DNA from: Ga0077548 sp035440445
GTDB lineage: Bacteria > Pseudomonadota > Alphaproteobacteria > Rhizobiales > Xanthobacteraceae
NCBI GenBank assembly: GCA_035440445.1
Contig: DAORMJ010000002.1
Span: forward strand, 1-64,000
Length of the DNA stretch: 64,000 bases
Direction: 5' to 3'
Each line of letters opens with the position of its first letter. Position 1 is the stretch's first letter. The notes beneath the pieces are model-generated. The model saw only the letters and a program-made list of their open reading frames with translations, did no database searches and was not told the origin of the DNA. This document shows positions 25,086 to 33,561 of the stretch, piece after piece. A program made the position numbers and the translations under genes.

Positions 25086-25799
25086 TCAGCGGCGGCCGCG
25101 AAGCACCATCTGCATGCCACGCAACTCGAACGATTCGAGCCGCTGCAAAAAGCTCATGCCAAGCAGGCTGACCCGCAAATCGCCTTGCCGCACGATCAGG
25201 GCCGGCACGCGCCGTTCGACAATATTGCCGATCTTCAGTTCTTCGAGCACGACCGCGGCGGCAAAGCTGCGCCCCTTCGCGGTTTCAATAGTGACGTCAT
25301 ACTTCAGAAGATCGACCGGCAGGCCCGCCGCCCGCGCGGCCTCCACGGTGAGCACGACACTCGACGCGCCGGTGTCGATCAACATGAGAACCGGCGAGTT
25401 GTTGACATGGACGCGAACATTGAAGTCGCCGGCGTCCGAACGCTGCACGCGGATGCTGGTATTGATGCTCGCGGTAATATCCTGATCCGGGGTGACGACC
25501 GAGAAAACGCGATCGACGACTTTCACGACATCGCCGCGATAGTTGTAAACGATGGCGAGCAACGCCGCGATGCCGACCCAGATGCCGATCGATTTCAGCA
25601 TCTCGTGGAAGCGGCCATAGAACATCACATAGAGGCTGCCGCCGATCACGAAGAGAAGCGCGGAAAAATACACGAGGCTCGCGAAGTCGCTGGTCGGAAT
25701 CGGGCCGACCATGCCTTCGTCGTGATGCGAGATCAGCACGACGACTGCGAGTGCAAGCCCGAGGATGATAAGCCAGAGAACTTTGTCGTTGCGGAACAT
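25086..25799 (-). CDS. Membrane-anchored retropepsin-like aspartic protease (TIGR02281 type)
   Basis: The 237-residue protein has three N-terminal membrane helices (about 8-25, 42-62 and 72-92) and a C-terminal single-copy aspartic protease domain with the active site LIDTGASSVVLT (about residue 139) and a second conserved segment LLGMSFLQRLESFELRGMQMVL at the end. Such clan AA proteins, common in alphaproteobacteria, must dimerise to build the active site, probably in the periplasm. The biological substrate is unknown. It lies 12 bp after the sensor-kinase gene on the same strand and may be co-transcribed with it. Confidence 0.85.
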   Translation of the reverse strand: MFRNDKVLWLIILGLALAVVVLISHHDEGMVGPIPTSDFASLVYFSALLFVIGGSLYVMFYGRFHEMLKSIGIWVGIAALLAIVYNYRGDVVKVVDRVFSVVTPDQDITASINTSIRVQRSDAGDFNVRVHVNNSPVLMLIDTGASSVVLTVEAARAAGLPVDLLKYDVTIETAKGRSFAAAVVLEELKIGNIVERRVPALIVRQGDLRVSLLGMSFLQRLESFELRGMQMVLRGRR

Positions 25800-25811
25800 G
25801 ATTGAATTCTA

Positions 25812-27371
25812 TCAGACGCGCGCGGGAGAAGTATGCCGGGTATTTTCGGGTTGTTTCGGCTGTAGCGGACCGGCGTCGGTAACGGGAGCGAGTGCGGCCA
25901 TCACACGTTCGGCGGGGAGGGTGACGATGACCTCGGTGCCCTCGCGCAGCTTGGAGCGCAAAGTGAACGTGCCGCCGTGCAGGTCGATGAGCCCCTTCAC
26001 GATGGGAAGGCCAAGGCCCGCGCCCTGTTCTGCCGTCTTGATCGAGTTCGATCCCTGGCCGAAGGAGGCCATGACGATCGGAATTTCTTCTTCCGGAATA
26101 CCGGGGCCGTTATCGCGGACGCTGACATACTGACCGCCCGACGCTGTCCAGCCGACCTTGGTAAAGACCTCGCCGCCCTGCGGCGTGAACTTGATCGCGT
26201 TGGAAAGCAGATTGAGAACGACCTGACGCACCGCGCGCTCGTCCGCCCACACTTTCGGAAGGTTCGATTCCAGTACGGTGTGCAAAGTGATGCCGCGATT
26301 GGTCGCGCGCATTTTCATGAGGTGATTGCAGTCGTCGGCAATGCCAAGGATCGAGACGGGCTCTTCGTTCAATTCGTAGCGTCCGGCCTCGATGCGCGAC
26401 AGGTCGAGAATTTCGTTGATGAGGTTGAGAAGATGCTCGCCGGAAGTGTGAATGTCGCCGGCATATTCCTTGTAGGCGGGAACCGCGTGCCCGCCGAGCA
26501 CTTCGTTCTTCATGACTTCCGAGAAGCCGAGGATGGCATTGAGCGGCGTCCGCAACTCATGCGACATCTGCGCGAGGAAGCGCGACTTGGCGAGGTTGGC
26601 GGCTTCCGCGCGGCGGGCTGCCTCGTCGGATTTCGCCTTTGCCTGCTCGAGTTCGGCGATGAGCGTGTCGAGTTGCGCGCGCGCTTCAAGTGCGGAAACC
26701 GCTGCGATGTGGAGGCGGCCCGCCACCATCACGAAATAGGCTTCCGCGCCGATCGTGAGAATCGCAAGCACCACGTCCTGCGGCGTGCCGCGCAGCAGAT
26801 AGTGCAGGGTAACGACGCCTGCGACCGGAACCGTTGCCGCGTAAACCGCGCTCGGAATGCTTGCCGCGAGCATGGAGAACACCGCGACGACGAGCAGCAT
26901 CGCAAAGAGCGAAAAATCGCCGGAGCCCTGCGCGCCGAGGCCCACCAGCACATTGACGATCAAGACCCAGCTCACGCCGAAGATCAGATCGAACAGCGTG
27001 AACAGAACGCGGTAGCGCTGCATGGCGGCCGGACTTGCCGGCGTCGCGAGAAAACGGCGGCAGGCCGAAACGTTCAGCGAGTGGATCGTGAGAGCGATCA
27101 TCGTCCACAGGATCGCGCCGATTCCGCCGGTCCATAGCGACGATGCGATGCCGACCAGAGAAATCAGCATGAACAGCGCGAACGAAGCGCCGATGCGATG
27201 CTCGGCATAAAGACGCAGCAACTCGTAATGGAAGGCGGGCTTCACGCCGGATGTGGACGTCAGCACGTCGCGCGCGTCGCGGACGCTGCGGTTGAGCATC
27301 AGCCGCCGCTCATGCGCAACCCGGGCAGCATCGGCTGCCGTCTCGTCCCCGCGGGCGCTATGGCTCTTCAT
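25812..27371 (-). CDS. PdhS/PleC-like sensor histidine kinase with multi-helix membrane region
   Basis: The 519-residue kinase has about five to six membrane helices in residues 55-225, with no obvious periplasmic sensor domain. A coiled-coil linker (about 225-265), HisKA with H271 (MSHELRTPLNAILGFSEVM) and HATPase (LLNLLSNAIKFTPQGG, DNGPGIPEEE, GAGLGLPIVKGL) follow. The region after the H-box (SGEHLLNLINEILDLSRIEAGRYEL) is of the PleC/DivJ/PdhS kind. No ribosome site is clear at 27371; a start at 27299 is possible. It is divergent from a GST gene, with a CtrA-like site between. Confidence 0.88.
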   Translation of the reverse strand: MKSHSARGDETAADAARVAHERRLMLNRSVRDARDVLTSTSGVKPAFHYELLRLYAEHRIGASFALFMLISLVGIASSLWTGGIGAILWTMIALTIHSLNVSACRRFLATPASPAAMQRYRVLFTLFDLIFGVSWVLIVNVLVGLGAQGSGDFSLFAMLLVVAVFSMLAASIPSAVYAATVPVAGVVTLHYLLRGTPQDVVLAILTIGAEAYFVMVAGRLHIAAVSALEARAQLDTLIAELEQAKAKSDEAARRAEAANLAKSRFLAQMSHELRTPLNAILGFSEVMKNEVLGGHAVPAYKEYAGDIHTSGEHLLNLINEILDLSRIEAGRYELNEEPVSILGIADDCNHLMKMRATNRGITLHTVLESNLPKVWADERAVRQVVLNLLSNAIKFTPQGGEVFTKVGWTASGGQYVSVRDNGPGIPEEEIPIVMASFGQGSNSIKTAEQGAGLGLPIVKGLIDLHGGTFTLRSKLREGTEVIVTLPAERVMAALAPVTDAGPLQPKQPENTRHTSPARV

Positions 27372-27487
27372 TACGCAATACCGTTACCCGATGCCCGCAT
27401 TTGTTCCGTGCGAAACAAAAGTGTGGGGCCGGCGGCAATGCCTTCGCTTGCCCGTGCCAGCCACCCGATACCATTGCGCAAGGGTGG

Positions 27488-27526
27488 TTAATGCCGGGCT
27501 GATTCTTATGGTTAAGGATTCGTAAA
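27488..27526. promoter_or_regulatory. CtrA-like and GANTC motifs in the divergent kinase/GST promoter region
   Basis: TTAAGGATTCGTAAA (27512-27526) matches the CtrA consensus TTAA-N7-TTAA at seven of eight fixed bases and includes a GATTC CcrM site (27517). A second GATTC is at 27501 and another TTAA half-site at 27488. The 247-bp region separates the PdhS-like kinase from the GST gene. Regulation by CtrA is inference. Confidence 0.4.
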
Positions 27527-27618
27527 TCCCGCGCGACGCTTTCGAATAGCGTAGCCTTTTCTAGCGCTTGATAGGTTCCTCGCCGCATGATCGACTGGCG
27601 GCTGGAGGCAAAACCGCA

Positions 27619-28230
27619 ATGAAATTGTACGACATGGGCCGCGCGCCCAATCCGCGCCGCGTGCGCATTTTTCTGGCCGAAAAAGGCATCGAAGTTCCGA
27701 AGCAGGAAGTCGATCTCGGTGCCTTCGAACAGCGCACGGATTCCTTTACCGCGATGAACCCCCTGCAGCGCGTGCCGGTGCTCGTGCTCGACGACGGAAC
27801 CATCATCTCCGAGTCGCTGGCGATCTGCCTCTATTTTGAAAAAATGAACCCGGAGCCGAACCTGTTCGGCCGGGACGCGGTGGAAAGCGCCGTTATCGAG
27901 ATGTGGAATCGCCGTCTGGAGCTGCATTTCTACGGACCGGTATCCCAGTCCTTCCGCCACACCAGCCCCGGGATGGCCCAGCGCGAGAAAGTGCAGGTAG
28001 CGGAGTGGGGTAAAGTCTGCCGCGATCAGGCGGTGGATTTTCTAAGCCTGCTCGAAACCGAACTCGGCAAGCGGGAATTCGTCGCGGGAGATCGCTATAC
28101 CGTGGCCGACATCAATGCGCTCTGTACGGTGGATTTCATGCGGGTGATCAAACTCTCGCTGACGCCGGACATGAAAAATCTCTCGCGCTGGCACGCGGCC
28201 GTCTCCGCGCGCCCCAGTGCGCAGGCCTGA
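27619..28230 (+). CDS. Glutathione S-transferase family protein
   Basis: The ATG at 27619 (MKLYDMGRAPNPRRVRIFL) is preferred over an upstream in-frame codon because GGAGG lies 10 nt before it and the thioredoxin-like domain begins there. The 203-residue protein has the NPRRVRI active-site region, the LQRVPVL cis-proline loop, the ISESLAICLYFE glutathione-contact helix and an all-helical C-terminal domain (GDRYTVADINALC). Function in detoxification or a specific isomerisation is unknown. The enoyl-CoA hydratase-like gene begins 3 bp after its stop, so the two are probably one operon. Confidence 0.9.
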   Translation: MKLYDMGRAPNPRRVRIFLAEKGIEVPKQEVDLGAFEQRTDSFTAMNPLQRVPVLVLDDGTIISESLAICLYFEKMNPEPNLFGRDAVESAVIEMWNRRLELHFYGPVSQSFRHTSPGMAQREKVQVAEWGKVCRDQAVDFLSLLETELGKREFVAGDRYTVADINALCTVDFMRVIKLSLTPDMKNLSRWHAAVSARPSAQA

Positions 28231-28233
28231 CCC

Positions 28234-29028
28234 ATGACCGCGAAATACGAGAATATCCGCCTCGAGATCGCGGGCTCGGTCGCGACAATCGTGCTCGCGC
28301 GCCCGAAGCAGTTGAACGCGATCAGTGCGGGCACGCACCAGGAATTGCGCGACGCGCTCGATCGCGTTGAAAACGACAAGCATGTCCGCTGTCTGGTGCT
28401 GACAGGAGAAGGGCGCGCGTTCTGCTCCGGACAGGATCTGAACGAGCGCGACGTGTCGGATTCAAGCAAGCTCGACCTCGGCGCTTCGCTCGACGCGAAC
28501 TATAATCCGTTCGTGCGCCGACTTGCGTCGTTTCCGGTTCCGACCATCGCGGCGGTGAACGGCCCGGCGGCCGGAGCAGGCGCAAATATCGCGCTCGCCT
28601 GCGACATCATCCTGATGGCCCGCTCGGCCTACCTGCAGCAGGCCTTTGCGCGCATCGGCCTCGTTCCAGACGCCGGCGGCACCTGGTTCCTGCCGCGGCT
28701 CGTGGGTCTGAAACTCGCGCTTGCCATGTGCCTGTTCGCGGACCGTATTCCCGCGGAAGATTGCGAACGCATGGGCATAGCCTGGAAGGTATTCGACGAC
28801 GATCTGTTCGGCGCGGAAGTCGCGAAACACGCGGCGATTCTCGGCGCCGGGCCGACGCTCGCTTATCGGCTCGCCAAACAGGCGATCATGGCAAGCGGCA
28901 TGAACGACCTTTCGGCGCAGCTTGATCTGGAACGCGACAGCCAGCGTCAGGCCGGGCGTTCGCGCGACTTCATGGAAGGCGTGATGGCGTTCCGCGAGAA
29001 GCGCCTGCCGCGCTTCCAAGGCGATTAG
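28234..29028 (+). CDS. Enoyl-CoA hydratase/isomerase, PaaG-like
   Basis: The 264-residue crotonase-fold protein has the oxyanion-hole segments FCSGQDLNER (about residue 64) and GPAAGAGANIALACDI (about 109), and the ARIGLVPDAGGTWFLPRLVG block (about 136-155) in which the aspartate is characteristic of PaaG-type 1,2-epoxyphenylacetyl-CoA isomerases rather than classical hydratases with two glutamates. The ring-1,2-epoxide substrate is therefore possible, but no other paa gene is nearby and the partner is a GST, so the role may be a general delta3,delta2-enoyl-CoA isomerase. Confidence 0.8.
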   Translation: MTAKYENIRLEIAGSVATIVLARPKQLNAISAGTHQELRDALDRVENDKHVRCLVLTGEGRAFCSGQDLNERDVSDSSKLDLGASLDANYNPFVRRLASFPVPTIAAVNGPAAGAGANIALACDIILMARSAYLQQAFARIGLVPDAGGTWFLPRLVGLKLALAMCLFADRIPAEDCERMGIAWKVFDDDLFGAEVAKHAAILGAGPTLAYRLAKQAIMASGMNDLSAQLDLERDSQRQAGRSRDFMEGVMAFREKRLPRFQGD

Positions 29029-29083
29029 CCGCGCGGTGTTTTCCTGCTGTAAAATGCTATGAAGGGGCAGGGAGACAGCAAGA

Positions 29084-30211
29084 ATGACCGCCACGTCCGA
29101 AAGCATTACGCAGGCCCTACAAGCCGTCAAAGGCCCCGACGGGAAGGATATCGTTTCGTCCGGAAAACTCTCCGGCGTCGTCGTGACCGGCGGCAAGGTA
29201 TTTTGCTCGCTGACCGTCGATGCCGCCGAAGCGCAAGCCTGGGAAGGCGTGCGCAAACAGGCGGAAGAAGTCATCAAGGGCTTGCCGGGGGTTGCTTCGG
29301 TGCTGATCGCGCTCACCGCCGAGAAGAAAGCGGGTGCGCCCTCCGCGCCGCCGCAGCAGCAGCGCGCGGGCGGTCCGGGTATGCAGCCCGCAGGACGTGC
29401 GGTGCAGGGCGTTCCAGGCGTGAAGGCGATTATCGCGGTCGCGTCCGGCAAAGGCGGTGTCGGCAAATCCACCACGGCGGTGAATCTCGCGCTCGGCCTG
29501 CAATCGCTCGGCCTGAAAGTCGGCGTGCTCGACGCCGATATTTACGGGCCCTCGATGCCGCGGCTGCTCGCGCTGAAAGGCAAGCCGGAACTGATCGGCG
29601 GCCGCACTCTGAAGCCGATGGAAGCCTTCGGCCTCAAAGTAATGTCGATCGGCTTTCTGGTCGACGAAGACACGCCGATGATCTGGCGCGGCCCGATGGT
29701 GCAGTCCGCGATCACGCAGATGCTTCGCGAAGTCGATTGGGCGCCGCTCGATGTCATCGTGGTCGACATGCCGCCGGGGACGGGTGACGCGCAATTGACG
29801 CTCGCGCAACAGGTGCCGCTCGCCGGTGCCGTCATCGTTTCCACGCCGCAGGATCTTGCCTTGATCGATGCGCGGCGCGGGATCGCGATGTTCAAGCGCG
29901 TCGATGTGCCTGTGCTCGGGCTCGTAGAGAATATGAGCTACTTCCTATGCCCGCATTGCGGTGAACGCTCGGATATTTTCGGTCACGGCGGCGCAAGACA
30001 TGAAGCCGATCGCTGGAACGTGCAGTTTCTCGGCGAAATTCCGCTCGAACTGAAGATACGAGAAACTTCGGATGCGGGCTCGCCGATTGTCGCGAGCGAT
30101 CCTGAGGGGCCTTACGCGAAAATCTACAAGGACATCGCGGCGAAAGTCCGCGGTGCACTCGAAGGCTCGGGCGGCAAGCGCGCCGCGCCGCGCATTGTCA
30201 TCGAATCCTGA
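29084..30211 (+). CDS. apbC: Iron-sulfur cluster carrier ATPase Mrp/ApbC
   Basis: The 375-residue protein has an N-terminal DUF59/MIP18-like domain (1-85), an Ala/Gln/Pro-rich linker (86-105) and an Mrp/NBP35 P-loop ATPase domain. The deviant Walker A GKGGVGKS is at 122-129 and the switch region DADIYGPSMPRL follows. The CPHCG motif (about residue 290) supplies the cysteines that hold a bridging Fe-S cluster at the dimer interface. It delivers Fe-S clusters to apoproteins in the cytosol. It stands alone after the crotonase gene and is followed by a small secreted protein 10 bp downstream. Confidence 0.95.
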   Translation: MTATSESITQALQAVKGPDGKDIVSSGKLSGVVVTGGKVFCSLTVDAAEAQAWEGVRKQAEEVIKGLPGVASVLIALTAEKKAGAPSAPPQQQRAGGPGMQPAGRAVQGVPGVKAIIAVASGKGGVGKSTTAVNLALGLQSLGLKVGVLDADIYGPSMPRLLALKGKPELIGGRTLKPMEAFGLKVMSIGFLVDEDTPMIWRGPMVQSAITQMLREVDWAPLDVIVVDMPPGTGDAQLTLAQQVPLAGAVIVSTPQDLALIDARRGIAMFKRVDVPVLGLVENMSYFLCPHCGERSDIFGHGGARHEADRWNVQFLGEIPLELKIRETSDAGSPIVASDPEGPYAKIYKDIAAKVRGALEGSGGKRAAPRIVIES

Positions 30212-30221
30212 GGAGATATTT

Positions 30222-30461
30222 ATGCGCGTTTCAATGACCTTCGTTCTTTTACTGCTAAGTGTCAGCGTGAGCGTTGCGCAACAGCAGCCCCGCAACGCCA
30301 ATCCGCCACGCGATTTATGGTGCCGCGATATGCAAATCGCGGAGGCATCGTCGGTGCAGTATTGTATGGCTTACACGCTCGAACAGTGTCTCGCGTCCCG
30401 CGGAGCGCCGAGCGAGCGTTGCTATCTGAACCCGATTTACGATCCGCGCTTCCGGCGATAA
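30222..30461 (+). CDS. Small secreted cysteine-containing protein (DUF3551-like)
   Basis: The gene starts at the ATG at 30222 with AGGAG 7 nt upstream. It encodes 79 residues: a signal peptide (about 1-20, MRVSMTFVLLLLSVSVSVA) and a mature part with four cysteines in the pattern WC...YC...QC...RCYLNP, ending in a YDPRF segment. This fits the DUF3551 family, abundant in Bradyrhizobium-related genomes and of unknown function; two disulfides are likely. It ends 4 bp from the convergent PKHD hydroxylase gene. Confidence 0.75.
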   Translation: MRVSMTFVLLLLSVSVSVAQQQPRNANPPRDLWCRDMQIAEASSVQYCMAYTLEQCLASRGAPSERCYLNPIYDPRFRR

Positions 30462-30465
30462 GCGC

Positions 30466-31128
30466 TCAGTCTTCCGCCCACATCCGAAGAAGATTGGCCG
30501 AGGATTTCGACAGGAGATCGTAGTCCGGGCTTTTGCCTTCGCGGGCAAACAACCTGCTGCGTGCGGTATCGAGGTCGAACAGCAATTCGCGTTTTGCCTC
30601 GTCGCGAATAAAACTTCTGGCCCAGCCGACCGCCGCGAGCCGTTCGCCGCGCGTGATCTCCGCGACATGATGCAGAGACGTTGCGGGATAGACGATCATC
30701 GAACCGGCTTCGAGCTTGATCTCATCGTCACCAGCAGGAGTTTCGATCACGAGTTCGCCGCCTTCGTAAGAAGTGGGATCGGATAGAAAGAGCGTGAAGG
30801 AAACGTCGGCGCGCATGCCGCCCATGATCGCGTCGTCGACATGGCTGCCGTATTTTTTGCCCGGCTCGTAACGGGAAAACAGGATCGGGCTCAGGTGCTT
30901 CGGCCGCGCGGCGAGACGGAAAAGCTCGTTCGCAAGCAATTTATCCGCAACAAGCGCACGCAGGGCAGCGGCGTTCCGGTCCAGCGGATCGGCCTGCCGG
31001 TTGTCTTTCACTTCCCTCGCAGCGTAACCGGCCGTCGCGCGCCCATCCAGAAAGCGCACGCGCTCGAGTGCCGCGTTGAGTTCCGTAATTTCCTTCGGGT
31101 CGAGTACGTTGGCGATCGCGATACGCAT
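30466..31128 (-). CDS. PKHD-type Fe(II)/2-oxoglutarate-dependent hydroxylase (PiuC/YbiX family)
   Basis: The 220-residue dioxygenase has the iron ligands H96 and D98 in KYGSHVDDA, a distal histidine near 153-154 (TSLHHVAEI) and the 2-oxoglutarate arginine in TRGERLAAVGWARS. Length and the C-terminal helical tail match the YbiX/PiuC group, often placed beside iron-uptake receptors and thought to modify a siderophore or protein. No receptor gene lies nearby here, so the substrate is not evident. The start ATG at 31128 gives the usual N-terminus (MRIAIANVLDPKE). Confidence 0.9.
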   Translation of the reverse strand: MRIAIANVLDPKEITELNAALERVRFLDGRATAGYAAREVKDNRQADPLDRNAAALRALVADKLLANELFRLAARPKHLSPILFSRYEPGKKYGSHVDDAIMGGMRADVSFTLFLSDPTSYEGGELVIETPAGDDEIKLEAGSMIVYPATSLHHVAEITRGERLAAVGWARSFIRDEAKRELLFDLDTARSRLFAREGKSPDYDLLSKSSANLLRMWAED

Positions 31129-31233
31129 GGTTTAGAGCCACTCAAAATACGGCAAAAGACATGGCGTCACTTCGTGAGCGAGAGTAATCTTCTACGCAAA
31201 ATCACAGCCGGAAGACAGGCCGGGGAGTGCGCA

Positions 31234-32085
31234 ATGAAGACCACGAAAATCTGGCTCGGCGTCGGTGTTGCGGTCATTGCTGGCGCGAATGCGACGGTAC
31301 CTGCTGTTGCCGCCGATGCATCTGAGAATGCTGCGTTCGGGAAAACTCTTCGCAGCGACACGGCGCTGTCTTCCTCCTTTCAGCTTGCGCAGAACACGAA
31401 AGGTCAGGGCGGCGAGAACGAAACCGGAGAGGGCGGGGTCGACGCGGCAGCCGCCGACAAGGATCCCGTAAAATACGGCATCGCCCTGCAGGTGATCGCC
31501 GCGCATTACTATGCGGGGCTTGCCGCTTACGAAGCCGGAGAAACGCAAGCCGGCACCGAGCTCTTCGCGCACGGCTTTTCGGAAGTCTATGCCGAGTTGG
31601 AAGAGGTCTTCAAAAAGCGCGGCGTAAAAGATCTTGGCGCCAAGATCGAAGCCGCGATCGCCGCCGCGAACAAGAAGGCACCCGCCGCCGAGGTGAAGCA
31701 GGCGGTCGATGCCGTTCTGTCGGAATTGACGAACGCGGAGAAAGCCGCGCCGAAGTCGTCGCTCTCGCGGCTTTCGGTGCGCGCGCAAATTCTGGCGGAC
31801 ACGCTCGACCGCGCGGCAGCCCAATACGTGCTTGCGGCGAAACAGGACGCGACGCTCGAGACCTATCTCGACGGGCTGGGCTTCTCGCTCGCCGCGCAGG
31901 CGCAGTCGCGCACGGTACTGCCGGAGGTGGAGAAGATCGATCCGGCGGTAGCGAAAACGCTGCGAGAGGCGCTGGCGCTGGTGGCGAGCGCTTATCCGGG
32001 ATTGAAAAGGAATGCTGCCGCGCAGGCCGCACCGCTGCTTGCCGCAGCGTCAACCGCGCGCATCGCCGTTTCGAGGCTTCCTTAG
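31234..32085 (+). CDS. Uncharacterised secreted protein
   Basis: The ATG at 31234 follows GGGGAG and begins a signal peptide (MKTTKIWLGVGVAVIAGANA, cleavage probably near residue 27). The 283-residue mature protein is alanine-rich and predicted helical throughout, with a Gly/Glu-rich segment (KGQGGENETGEGGVDAAAADKD, split here at about 60-80), no cysteines, and repeated amphipathic helices. I do not recognise a family; a periplasmic or iron-related helical-bundle protein is possible but unsupported. It stands alone; the TRAP binding protein starts 190 bp downstream, a spacer in which I see nothing certain. Confidence 0.75.
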   Translation: MKTTKIWLGVGVAVIAGANATVPAVAADASENAAFGKTLRSDTALSSSFQLAQNTKGQGGENETGEGGVDAAAADKDPVKYGIALQVIAAHYYAGLAAYEAGETQAGTELFAHGFSEVYAELEEVFKKRGVKDLGAKIEAAIAAANKKAPAAEVKQAVDAVLSELTNAEKAAPKSSLSRLSVRAQILADTLDRAAAQYVLAAKQDATLETYLDGLGFSLAAQAQSRTVLPEVEKIDPAVAKTLREALALVASAYPGLKRNAAAQAAPLLAAASTARIAVSRLP

Positions 32086-32275
32086 TTGCGCCGCAGCAAA
32101 TTCGCGCGCTTTGCCTCGACTTTCGTCGCAGAGCGCGCGCCAGCGGCATGGCTCCCTGCGTCGCGTTGTCTATGACGCATGGCTGCCCCTACTTTCGGCC
32201 CGGCAAAGCATGCTAGGCGCATCGATAAGCGCGCGGCGCCGTGCCGCTCGCAGTCTATGGGAGAAGTTTCTAACG

Positions 32276-33367
32276 ATGAAACGTCGTCAGTTTTTGAAGG
32301 TGGCGGGCGCGGGCGTTGCCGCCAGTGCGGTCGCCGCTCCGGCCATTGCGCAGTCGAACCCTGAAATCAAATGGCGCATGACGTCGAGCTTCCCGAAGGC
32401 GCTCGACACCATTTACGGCGGTGGCGAAGTATTCGCGAAGCGTCTGGCCGAAGCCACCGATGGCAAGTTCCAGGTTCAGGTATTCGCCGGTGGCGAAATC
32501 GTTCCGGCGCTGCAGGCCCTCGATGCAACCTCGAACGGCACCGTCGAGTGCTGCCACACGGTTTCTTATTACTACGTCGGCAAGGACCCGACCTTCGCGA
32601 TTGCCGCTTCGGTCCCGTTCGGTCTGAACGCGCGCATGCAGAACGCGTGGCTCTCGGGCAACGAAGGCACCGAGCAGTGGAACGAGTTCTACAAGAAATA
32701 CAGCGTGATGGGTCTGCCGCTCGGCAACACCGGCACGCAGATGGGCGGCTGGTTCCGCAAGGAAATCAAGACCGTCGCCGACCTCCAGGGCCTCAAGTTC
32801 CGCATCGGCGGCATCGCCGGTCAGGTACTCGCGAAGCTCGGCGTTGTCCCGCAGCAGATCGCCGGCGGCGAAATCTATCAGGCGCTCGAGCGCGGCACGA
32901 TCGACGCGGCCGAGTGGGTCGGCCCCCACGATGACGAAAAGCTCGGCTTCGTGAAGGTCGCGCCGTACTACTATTACCCGGGCTTCTGGGAAGGTGGTCC
33001 GACCACGCACGCGTTCTTCAATCTCGACAAGTACAACGCGCTGCCGAAGCACTATCAGGCTGCATTGGTGAACGCCGCCAGCTACGCCAACACCTGGATG
33101 CAGGCGCGTTACGACGTGCTCAACCCGCAGGCGCTTCGCCGTCTCGTCGCCGCCAAGGCGCAGCTCCGTCCGTTCTCGAACGAGATCATGGACGCCTCGT
33201 TCAAGGCGACGAACGAACTCTGGGCCGAACTTTCGGCCAAGAACGCCGAGTTCAAGAAGTACATCGACCTCATGCAGGCGTTCCGTAACGAGCAGTACCT
33301 GTGGTGGCAGGTCGCGGAATACGGCTTCGACAGCTACATGATCCGCGCCCGCCGCAACGCCGGCTAA
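32276..33367 (+). CDS. TRAP transporter solute-binding protein (DctP, TakP-like), copy 1
   Basis: The start at 32276 begins with a twin-arginine signal (MKRRQFLKVAGAGVAASA, cleavage after AIAQ). The 363-residue protein belongs to the mannitol/chloroaromatic/2-oxoacid DctP group: blocks NTGTQMGGWFRKEIKTV, GVVPQQIAGGEIYQALERG and AEWVGPHDDEKLG match the ligand and metal site of TakP, a 2-oxoacid binding protein. Compared with the adjacent copy 2 and TakP it lacks the YGGG segment near residue 145 (it has LSGNEG), so it may bind a different acid. It is followed by a GC-rich hairpin at 33392-33419. Confidence 0.92.
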   Translation: MKRRQFLKVAGAGVAASAVAAPAIAQSNPEIKWRMTSSFPKALDTIYGGGEVFAKRLAEATDGKFQVQVFAGGEIVPALQALDATSNGTVECCHTVSYYYVGKDPTFAIAASVPFGLNARMQNAWLSGNEGTEQWNEFYKKYSVMGLPLGNTGTQMGGWFRKEIKTVADLQGLKFRIGGIAGQVLAKLGVVPQQIAGGEIYQALERGTIDAAEWVGPHDDEKLGFVKVAPYYYYPGFWEGGPTTHAFFNLDKYNALPKHYQAALVNAASYANTWMQARYDVLNPQALRRLVAAKAQLRPFSNEIMDASFKATNELWAELSAKNAEFKKYIDLMQAFRNEQYLWWQVAEYGFDSYMIRARRNAG

Positions 33368-33391
33368 CCGCTCAAAAACTGACGAATTTTG

Positions 33392-33419
33392 ACGCCGCGG
33401 CCCGAAAAGGCCGCGGCGT
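33392..33419 (+). terminator. GC-rich hairpin after the first TRAP binding-protein gene
   Basis: Perfect 11-bp stem (33392-33402 with 33409-33419), loop CGAAAA, followed by only ATCTATTAT rather than a T-run. It probably stabilises the upstream message or acts as a weak, partial terminator. Confidence 0.6.
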
Positions 33420-33482
33420 ATCTATTATGATGCATAGCAAAAGCAGGAGCTCCTAGATTTTTGCATAGCTCTCGTACATGCT

Positions 33483-33517
33483 CCCCCCAGATGATCGGGG
33501 GACGAGAGACCCCCGGG
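33483..33517 (+). promoter_or_regulatory. Mutually exclusive hairpins in the leader of the second TRAP binding protein
   Basis: A run of six C (33483-33488), a run of five G (33497-33501) and a run of five C (33510-33514) lie in series. The G-run can pair with either C-run (loops of 8 nt each), so two stems compete. They precede the start codon at 33562 by about 45 nt. Leader-based control is speculative. Confidence 0.3.
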
Positions 33518-33561
33518 AATCCAATGACAACGAAACCATGTTTCCGAAGGGGGAAATGTTC

